Source: Neckera pumila | Taxonomy: Eukaryota > Streptophyta > Bryopsida > Hypnales > Neckeraceae | Direction: 5' to 3' | Assembly: GCA_963969595.1 (NCBI GenBank) | Contig: OZ018409.1 | Coordinates: forward strand, 42,731,282 to 42,795,281 | Length of the DNA stretch: 64,000 nucleotides | In this document: one piece after another, positions 56,336 through 64,000 of the stretch | How positions within the stretch are numbered: position 1 is the first letter of the stretch | Layout: each line of letters begins with the position of its first letter | Translations under genes and position numbers: made by a program | Notes under the pieces: model-generated | What the model saw: only the letters and a program-made list of their open reading frames with translations | Database searches by the model: none | What the model was told of the DNA's origin: nothing

Positions 56336-59300
56336 GAATGAGCTGAGCGATTGGCTAAGATAAAAAAGCATTCTCAATGCTATAAGTGTGATTGTTGAGG
56401 ACACTTCAGGAGAAAGTGTAACTAGAGTGAAAGTTCAAGGGAGTCAATGTCACCTAAACAATCTCATAGGAACCAGCAGAAAGGCAAAATTAAAGCAAAG
56501 TGTAGTCACGCTAACCTCAGCGCCAGTGTTGTTCATGAGGTTGACTCATCTGAGTCCTTGTCGGCATCAAGTGAAGCTTTTTGCCTTAGCTTGAAACAGC
56601 AAGAATCAAATGACTTGTGGTTTGCAGACTCAAGAGCAATTGAGCACATGACCGATAAGCGACAATGGTTCCACAAATTTCAACCGATTTACAACAACAC
56701 ATGGAGCATATCAGTTGCCAATGATCACAAGCTCTATGTTAGGGAAATACGGGACGTGAATGTTTATACAATAAAGCAAATGGCCATTGGATTACCAGCG
56801 CTGGAAAAAGCAAAATTGAAACTCGTCTGTAAAGGATGTGCTCATGGAAAGATTCACCGAACTTCATTCCTAGTGAATGTTGAAAAAAGAAGGAACTTCC
56901 AACCTAGTCAGTTTTTTCATTCTGACATCTCAGGACCTTTCCAAGTTCCATCATATGGAGGCCATCAATATTTTGTCACTTACAAGATGACCACAGTGGT
57001 TATTGATTTGTATTCTTCTTGAAAGGCAGACAAAACATCATTGCTATCTTTCAAAGACTCTACCGACTTGTGAAAAATGAGACAGGAAATAGGATTGTGA
57101 AATTGAGAACAAATAATGGGAGTGAATATTTGTGTCACAAGTTTCAAGATTATTTGTCTACCAAAGGTATACGTCATGAACTCACAACGCCATACTCTCG
57201 AGAACAAAATGGAATTGCAAAGCGTGACAATAGGATGATAGTAGAAAGTGCTAGATCTATGTTGCACCATCGAGGCATGCCTTTAGAGTCCTGGGCTGAA
57301 GCAATTAATACAGCAGTGTACACCCTTAATCGTGTATCAAGCAAAACTATTCTAGGGTTGACACCATTTCAACTATGGCATGGAACAAGACCAGACCTCA
57401 GCTATTTTAGAGAATTTGGTAGTCTATGTTACATCCACATACCTAAACAAAGGTGCCAGAAGTTGGATAGCAAAGTGAGAGAAGCTATTTTTATGGGCTA
57501 CTCTAATACCTCCAAGGCCTATCGTCTCTGGTGTCTGAAAAAGAAAAAGATCATAGTCAACCGAGATATCATATTTGATGAGGAGAGCTGTCCAAGTTTC
57601 AGAACCAATACAAGTGGTCGCAATGAAGCTACCAAAGTTGCAATATCTTTTCCAGACACTTGTAACGCACTTGTGAGACCACCTCCTAAACTCAACAACT
57701 CTATCTCATCACCTCAACGTGTAGATCTGAGTATCCAAGGAGATCAAGAATCTCATCAAGAACCAATATGCAGGGAACTCCCAAACAATGGAGCCTCCAA
57801 GAAGATCAAGGAAATGGCGTGTTATTCAACATACAAGAGACATCGGCTAGTGGGAGCATTGATCAAACCAATGGAAGCAATGGTCAAGCTAGTGGGAGTA
57901 GCGATCAAACCACTTGAATTGTTGCAAGCAGTGAAGCAGTGGGAGGTACAGACCACCGTTACCAACATCATCTGACGACGAACTAAATCCAACATTGCGA
58001 ACAAGACTGATAGAAGATTTGTACAATGCAACTGATCCTTCACAGGTGAATGAGCAGTCACAAAAAAGTTTACGGCATTATAGTAGATTGTCTCTATCCA
58101 CTTCATGCATTGCTATTAGCAAAGGAGCCTCTACTAAAAGAACCTCAATTCTCCCAGAGGAGCCCAAAACTTATAACTAGGCTGTTAAAAGCGAGTACAA
58201 GGAGCAGTGTTGTAAAGCTATAAGTGAAGAGATAGAGTTGTTAATAAAAAACAATACATGGACTATAGAGTTTTTACCAAAAGAGAGGTCTACTGTAAAA
58301 AAATAAATGGGTTTTTAAAATTAAAGTCAAGGCAAATGGGGATATTGAACGTTTCAAAGCGCATCTTGTTGCAAAAGGATTTACTCAAACCTACGGTACG
58401 GATTACAATGAGACGTTTGCCCTGACAACAAGAACGGAGACTATATGGATCATGTTAGCAATAGCAGGAGCGGAAGATTTTGATCTTGTCCAATTTGATA
58501 TCAAGATAGCGTACTTGAAGACTACTTTGTTGAAAGAAATTTTCATGGATCTACCGAGGGATTTGAAGAAGAAATATATTGGCGATTTCTAGATAGTCGA
58601 GGCAAAGTGTGCAAAATACATAAAGGACTTTATGGCCTGAAACAGTCTGCCAGAGGATGGAACAAAACTTTCTCAGACTTCTTGAAGCTTTACGACCTAA
58701 TCCAAAGTCTTGGAGATCCATGCCTGTTCTTTTCAAAATTAGCATCAAGGCTCACTCTTATCTTGTAGGTGGACAATGGACTTGCCATGTGCAAAGACAA
58801 ACATCTGCTGGATAAAATGATTTCATACCTCAAGTCGGCTTTGGAAGTCACCGTTGGTGATGCCAATGTTTACATGGGAATCCACATCAGTCGTGATAGT
58901 CTTCAAAAACGCTCTACATTGATCAACAAAGGTATATAGAAACTATCTTACAAAAGTATGGGTATCAGGATGCTTGTCCAGTTTCGACTCCAAGCAATCC
59001 AAATGTTTATTTGAGCTATCCCAGGAAAGATGATGGTGATATCAACCCTCCATTTCCTTATCAAGACATTGTCGGATCCTTGCTGTACTTAGTGATGCAT
59101 TCCAGACGTGACATTGCGTATGCAGTTTCAACAGTTGCACAATACGGGAGCAACTATTGACAGATTCATTGTACTGCTGTAAGTAGGATCCTCAAGTATC
59201 TCAGAGGAACAACCAATGTCAGTTTGTGCTTTTCATCCGATAAAAAGCCCAATCAAATCCTTGTTGCCTACACCAATGCTGACTACGCGGGAGATTTGAA

Positions 59301-59765
59301 CGATCATAAAAGCCAGAGTAGAAGCGTGTTGATCATCAACAACGGACTTGTTGCTTAGCTAAGTCAAAACCAGCTCTATACTTTAGGATCCACGACTGAA
59401 TCTGAATATGTCGTTGCATCCCTTGCAAGCAAGGAGGTTGTATGGACAAGAAGACCCTTGGTGGACTTTGGTTACCAACAGATGAATCCAAATTCATTAC
59501 TATCTGATAGTCAATCAGAAATTTGCCTTGTGCTCAATCCAGAGTTCCACAAATAAACAAAACATATTGATGTGATCTTTCATATCATTTGAGAGTTTCA
59601 AATCAAGGGTGAAATTTCCCCTAGTATACGTACCTACTCGCTTTCAGTTAGCCGACATTTTCACGAAGCCCTTGACTCCTGAGCTCTTTCTGAAGGAAGC
59701 ACTCAACATTTTCAAGACGGTTCATCATCAAGTGGGAGAAACTGTACAAAAATTTAAGTAGTGAC
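56336..59765 (+). pseudogene. copia gag zinc knuckle and pol (PR-IN-RT-RH), degenerate
   Basis: Order seen: zinc knuckle CYKCDC*GHFRRKC at 56378-56419 with an internal stop; protease WFADSRAIEHMTD near 56617 (DSG is DSR); integrase HSDISGPFQVPSYGG near 56927 and, after a stop at 57020, LRTNNGSEYLC near 57103, NGIAKRDNRMI near 57213 and LTPFQLWHGTRPDLSYFREFG near 57358; RT HLVAKGFTQTYGTDYNETFA near 58363, GKVCKIHKGLYGLKQSARGW near 58605, *VDNGL near 58767, GDANVYMGIHISRD near 58857; RNase H YTNADYAGDLNDHKSQS near 59268. Several catalytic positions are changed, each explainable by a G-to-A transition. The HHCC part of the GAG-pre-integrase region is largely missing. Confidence 0.9.
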
Positions 59766-59795
59766 TCTGTACGTTCTTGAACCTATGAGTGGGAG

Positions 59796-60075
59796 TGTTG
59801 GAAACGATTGGTATTCTGTCGTTGTAATCGTGTCATAGTTACAAACATACTAGAAGCTCAGGTGTGGATGATATTCATTCCATTTTGGATGTTTCTTGAT
59901 TTCATTTGACGTCTCTCTCCGAGAGTATGACTCCCCGCCTTTGTGGCTGTGTATAGCACTGTTACTGTATATCTTGTGTGTGTTCTTGGTACGCAGCGGA
60001 ATTTGAGAATAAAGTAGTGCATTAAACATGTGATTCACGAGTATTGAATGCTTGTCTAGTTCCTAGAATGCAATA
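59796..60075 (+). repeat. 3' LTR of the copia element
   Basis: TGTTGGAAACG...CTAGAATGCAATA, preceded by the purine-rich ATGAGTGGGAG. It contains AATAAA at 60008-60013. It differs from the 5' LTR by a few percent by eye. Confidence 0.9.
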
Positions 60076-61017
60076 TCCATTGCTTGACCAGCAACAATTA
60101 CCGGAGTGTTGTTGCCTGATTAAATAGGATTTCAAGAATTAGAGGGGCTCTGGATCGATAAGCTTGCTCTGAATATATGACACTTGTTTTCTTCATGACT
60201 AGTTTCACGAGCTTTAGATTTTTTGCTTTAGAGCTTCTAGAGATCAGATGATTAGCAAAGTCAATGCGGCAGAGAGTTCTTCTATGTAATGACAGAAGGA
60301 GCTGTTGGCCTACTGTTGAAGGCAGACCTATGATGGAGAGGTGAACTATTAAATTTTGTGATAGTCAATGGGTGCTAACATAATCTTCTGGATCTTTAAG
60401 GCAGGGGATCCTTTACTTTCCACAAATCAAGGCTCCTTTTTATTGTATTGAACTTGGTTAAAGTGATACCGTAGGACTGCTCTGCTTCCCACTCAAGAAT
60501 GTTATGCCCGCCAAAATCATACATGAAATTGTAGAGCAAGTCCTTCAATATCACGAAACCAATAATTGCTTTGTTTGTGGTATGTAACAATTAATCTCAA
60601 AGTTATCGACATAACTAAATCTTTGGTAATTTGAACTGCACGGATAATTACGAGATGTAAAAAGAGTAAATGAGATTTGGTTGGAAAGACTTCATGCCTT
60701 GAGGACCCTCGTTGGAAAGACCCTGAGGTCTGGTATCCGGATTTTGTAATTAATGTGAGTTGTTTGAAGGCATTCCAACGAGCGTGGAAACAAGCATGCA
60801 GAACGCCATCAGTTGTGGTGTACGTCCTAGCATAAGGGAAGTTCTCCTTACGTCGGACCGAATTTTACAGGCCCTTGCGCACATCTAACCTTATACTTCA
60901 TATTGCCCGGGCAACTCGATAATGCCCTTCCTGCTTCACTAAATTTTGGACGTAATTACCAAATGTTCAATGACCTAAAACTAAAGCAAACAATTTTTAG
61001 AGTAAATTCGTGTTTCA
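60076..61017. other. Unit 3 intergenic region, paralogous to 42.15-43.07 kb
   Basis: Collinear with the 3' flank of member A: GATCGATAAGCTTGCTCTGA, TTTCACGAGCTTTAG, GGCAGAGAGTTCTT and TTACGTCGGACCGAATTTTA occur in the same order. No gene is seen. Confidence 0.75.
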
Positions 61018-62117
61018 GGGTGAATGCAAGAAACACTTAAAGCATTTTGTCACACCCTAGTTTTTGATTTTTTTTGGACATAACTTTTGTGTTTTAGCTC
61101 CAAATGACTCAAAACTTATAGAAAAGCTACTCATAACCATTACACACCTTGAATGCCTAATTTGTTGGTAATTTTCAAAAATAATTTACTATTTTTAAAC
61201 AGCCCCAATAATTTTTGACAATGGATGATTTAGGGTTTTTTTGCACTTTTTTTAATCCAAAAAAACAAATTTTGAGCTGAAATTTGGAGAGAAGGGTCCT
61301 CTAGTAGACTTATAGCTACTGTCCAAAGGATTTTCAAAAACACTTATTTTTATGTGGTGTACAAGTCCACAAAGAGAGCTCCTTTCTGCATTTTTTTTCA
61401 GAGGTATGAAACATTATTTTCGTGCATTTTTTGGTCAAAGACTCAAAATCCATCACCAAAAAGTTTTTTGAAATGGAAAAATTTTTAGGTTTTTAAAAAC
61501 AAAAATCCTGTTTCTTACAAATTAAAATGTCAAAAGTAGTGTTTTCTTCACCTGTTTTAGGGTGAATTCTATGTCAAAAATTCTAGGGAAGAAAATACCA
61601 CTTTTGACATTTTAATTTGTAAAAAATAGGATTTTTGTTTTAACAAAAATAAAAAAATTGTCCATTTCAAAAAACTTTTTGGTGATAGGTTTTAACCAAA
61701 AAAAGCACCAAAATAATGTTTCATACCTTTGGAAAAAAATTAGAAAGGAGCTCTCTTTGTGGACTTGTACACCACATAAAAATAAGTGTTTTTAAAAATC
61801 CTTTGGATAGTAGCTATAAGTCTACTAGAAGACCATTCTCTCCAAATTTTAGCTCAAAAGTCGTTTTTTTGGACTAAAAAAGTGCAAAAAATCCCTAAAT
61901 CACCAATTGTGAGAAATTATCGGGGCTGTTTAAAAATAATTAATCATTATTCAAAATTACCAAAAAATTATGCAAGGTGTATAATGGTTATGAGTAGCTT
62001 CCCTATAAATTTTGAGTCATTTGGAGCTAAAACACAAAAGTTATGGCCCAAAAAAAAATCAAAAATTAGGGTGTGACAAAACGCAACAAATAGTACAAGT
62101 GTTTCTTGCATTCACCC
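61018..62117. mobile_element. 1.1-kb foldback element, absent from unit 2
   Basis: GGGTGAATGCAAGAAACACTT at the left is exactly inverted at the right (AAGTGTTTCTTGCATTCACCC). The arms, about 540 bp each, stay complementary through TTTTGTCACACCCTA and GTGGACTTGTACACCACATAAA (62 of the visible words) to a centre near TAGGGTGAATTCTATGTCAA at about 61560. Unit 2 has the uninterrupted site GTGCTTCACAGTC (43073-43085) against GTGTTTCA...TTCACAGTC here. A 4-bp TTCA duplication is thus likely. No coding capacity. Arm divergence is higher than in the 29.8-kb palindrome. Confidence 0.85.
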
Positions 62118-62364
62118 TTCACAGTCTTTGCAACTAATGATTGTGATTGGTGTCTTCGGTTTGTGATTATTTGTTAGAATGTTCGTGGTTGCATTCAAAA
62201 CTGGTGGCATTTGTCACTGATAATCAACGCAGCCCAGCAGTGTCCCAAATTTTCATAAAATGCCGACAGGGATTCTGATTAGTCCCTCACGGCCAATGAA
62301 TTTCTGGTCAGCAATCGACATTGTTGCATAACATCTACCGACTTTATTACAATCAAAGATCGAG

Positions 62365-62754
62365 TGAAGCCACATTGACCACGACAAGCTCACTCCACAA
62401 ATTCTCATCGATATCAATGATCAGAAAGAGTTAAATCGAACAGCCGATGTCATTAGTTTATTACAAATCTTGTGCATTGTGGTACCCACATCCACACGTA
62501 CATTGATGATCAGCAGACGCTACATTGGCCGAACAAGCATTCAGGTACCTTCGCAAACTACTTGGCAGAGAATGTGAAGCGCCTTGACTAATTTAAAATA
62601 TAAAACACTCACGGCAGTGCGAGACCTCAATTCCTTCAAGGCTAAATCGATCTCTTGTTACTTGAGTTTCCGTTTAAAACTATAAATGGCTTCACACTGT
62701 ATTGCTAGCTTCTAAATACTTCGAGGATACCTCAGGCGAAGGAAACTTTTTCCT
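62365..62754 (-). promoter_or_regulatory. 3' UTR with AATAAA signal, minus-strand gene copy 3
   Basis: Minus-strand AATAAA at 62457-62462 in the block shared with 20825-21050 and 43520-43750. A 6-bp deletion relative to copies 1 and 2 lies near 62565. Confidence 0.6.
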
Positions 62755-64000
62755 TCAAACAGCCAAATGAAGCCTATTGATCCCACAGAACCGCCGTCTG
62801 ATGTCTTCATACACTTCGATCACAGCCTCATTCCACATCCCAGTTGCATCCCAGTTCCATTCATCCAAACCTCGAAGCTCGATTGGCCACGAAGGAGGCT
62901 CGATGTCGCCACTCTTCTTCAAGCATTGGATAGCCCACATCGACACTTCATCCCAAGTCATTCTTCCCTCAACAGGGAAGTTCAGGTTCTGCATAAGCCA
63001 AAAAATAGGCTGGCTACGAAACCTCCTCATGAGGAATTTCATCGGGCCCCCCTTTTGGACTTCGATTCCCAGGCGTCTTTCCCCTTCAATGACTTCCAAT
63101 AGGGAGTTTTGAAAGCGTTGAAAAGTATTGAAGGCACGCTTTCCATATCTGGCCCGGATGTAAGTTTCCATATACGGTGTGTTCTCATTCAGGAAAGCGT
63201 TGAGCTCCGTCGGAAGATCGTTCCTAGCCGTTTCCTTTTCCCGGAAAGTTGAGAAGGCCAAATAGGTCACTGCCCCGCGGTAATGCTCGAGACGTGCCCA
63301 GATCCCACCGCCGAGCATGGTGCGCAGTTTCGTAGCTGCAGGATAGAGATTCTCGAAGGAGTCCAGGTTGACACGGAGAGCTCCTATTTGACCGACATGG
63401 CGACAAACCTGGAGGGCTTCGCTTAAAATTTGCATGTTTGCTACATCTACTTTCAGTTGTGCAAGCTCCGTGAGGGTACTTTTCTCTTGAGACTGCACAC
63501 GTCGATGCACCCGGCGATATTTCCCTGCGCGAGACAACCAATTGATCAATGCAAGTGAAAATTAGAGAAATTAATTCTATCAAACTTGCCTCAGATAGTT
63601 TCTTTTTCTTCGGATTCAATTCTACTGTCTGTGATTGTCACCGTTCTCTGTCAATAAGACATCCAATCGAGATACACAAGGATGTTTAGCTAGCGCCTCA
63701 TACAGATCCTTTGCAAGCATTGAAAGGTGAAGCGACAGTCCCTTAGTTTCTGAAAAGCAGTGAGAATCACACATGGTAATTGGTAAATGGTAATCGAAAT
63801 AATAGCATTGAAAGACCGGCATCAGATCGAAGCAAAAGATCAATGTCCCACATCAGACATGGTTTTCTAATCGTACAGTACCGAATCGTACAGTACTTGC
63901 TGCAACCTAACGGTGACATGTACTGTAGGGTCCTCATCTTACAAGTAACTTGAGAACATTTAGAGAATCGAACAGTCACAAACACATCTCACTCTCGTTT
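62755..64000 (-). CDS. Unknown spliced protein family, copy 3 (intact terminal exon, 5' end outside window)
   Basis: Terminal exon 62755-63524, again exactly 770 nt, entered through TCTCGCGCAG and open to TGA at 62755-62757. Conserved blocks: GIWARLEHYRGAVTY, NTPYMETYIRARYGKRAF, QPIFWLMQNLNFPVEGRM, WDEVSMWAIQ, VIEVYEDIRRRFCGI. The first 60 residues diverge from copies 1 and 2 with no indel. The upstream donor reads GGCAAGT where copies 1 and 2 have GTAAGT, so this intron would be GC-AG if still spliced. The next upstream donor (CAG|GTACTT in copies 1-2) is altered to CCG|GTCTTT. Both changes suggest splicing may be impaired while the coding exon is still open. Promoter and first exon lie beyond the window edge. 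Confidence 0.55.

Larger units (their letters stand above)
53248..60075 (+). mobile_element. Degenerate Ty1/copia LTR retrotransposon with nested CACTA element
   Basis: Two LTRs of about 280 bp, a primer-binding site, gag, zinc knuckle, protease, integrase, reverse transcriptase and RNase H in the copia order (integrase before RT), then a polypurine tract (AGTGGGAG before 59796). Subtracting the 1961-bp CACTA insertion and one 3-bp duplication leaves an element of about 4.86 kb, normal for copia. Multiple stops and frameshifts make it non-autonomous. The gag and RT motifs (GDANVYMGIHISRD, DLGEKVTEKSLIAKI) remind me of copia lineages best known from animals, but this is recollection only. Confidence 0.9.

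Noticed and set aside
1..64000. tRNA, rRNA genes or CRISPR-like arrays
   Set aside because: None seen; the regular arrays present are eukaryotic minisatellites and tandem repeats without unique spacers.

Overview
This is a eukaryotic nuclear window, very repeat-rich. The evidence is spliced-looking exons with GT-AG introns of about 65-85 nt, TATA-box promoters, AATAAA polyadenylation signals, an LTR retrotransposon, and many TIR elements with clean target-site duplications (TSDs). There are no tRNA or rRNA genes, no bacterial operons and no CRISPR. The mix of CACTA-like MITEs, a Tourist-like MITE with TTA duplications, a replitron-like Rep relic and very short introns fits an early-diverging land plant such as a lycophyte. 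This is a low-confidence inference, because the Ty1/copia element also resembles animal copia lineages as I remember them.

Layout. 1-15.7 kb: AT-rich intergenic DNA carrying several TTAA-flanked (piggyBac-like) elements, CACTA MITEs, a recurrent approximately 280-bp TIR family (6.1, 10.1 and 38.5 kb) and a GC-richer island at 11.0-12.0 kb with a 12-bp minisatellite open in many frames. 15.7-20.4 kb: a patchwork of an interspersed repeat. 20.4-64 kb: three tandem, diverged copies of one segmental unit, starting at about 20.4, 39.5 and 51.9 kb. A complete unit holds a plus-strand gene or pseudogene, a convergent minus-strand gene of the same unknown protein family, and an AT-rich tract of about 5 kb that opens with three roughly 300-bp tandem repeats.

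The only gene family with good coding support is this unknown one. Its three minus-strand members (about 21-24, 44-46 and 63-64 kb) each have a terminal exon of exactly 770 nt with an intact reading frame. The plus-strand relatives at 39.7-41.7 and 52.0-52.6 kb are frameshifted or truncated. No function can be assigned. One copy has a hydrophobic, signal-peptide-like first exon.

Because the unit is triplicated, it gives paralogous empty sites. At least four insertions (22.3, 48.3, 49.6 and 61.0 kb) can be seen filled in one copy and empty in another, which fixes their boundaries and TSDs. The third unit also carries a degenerate copia element (53.2-60.1 kb) that itself contains a complete 1.96-kb non-autonomous CACTA element. 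Other notable structures are a 1.38-kb near-perfect palindrome with TA duplications (29.8-31.2 kb) and a decayed replitron-like Rep gene (33.5-34.4 kb). Stretches not listed as genes are AT-rich and hold no coding sequence I can support.
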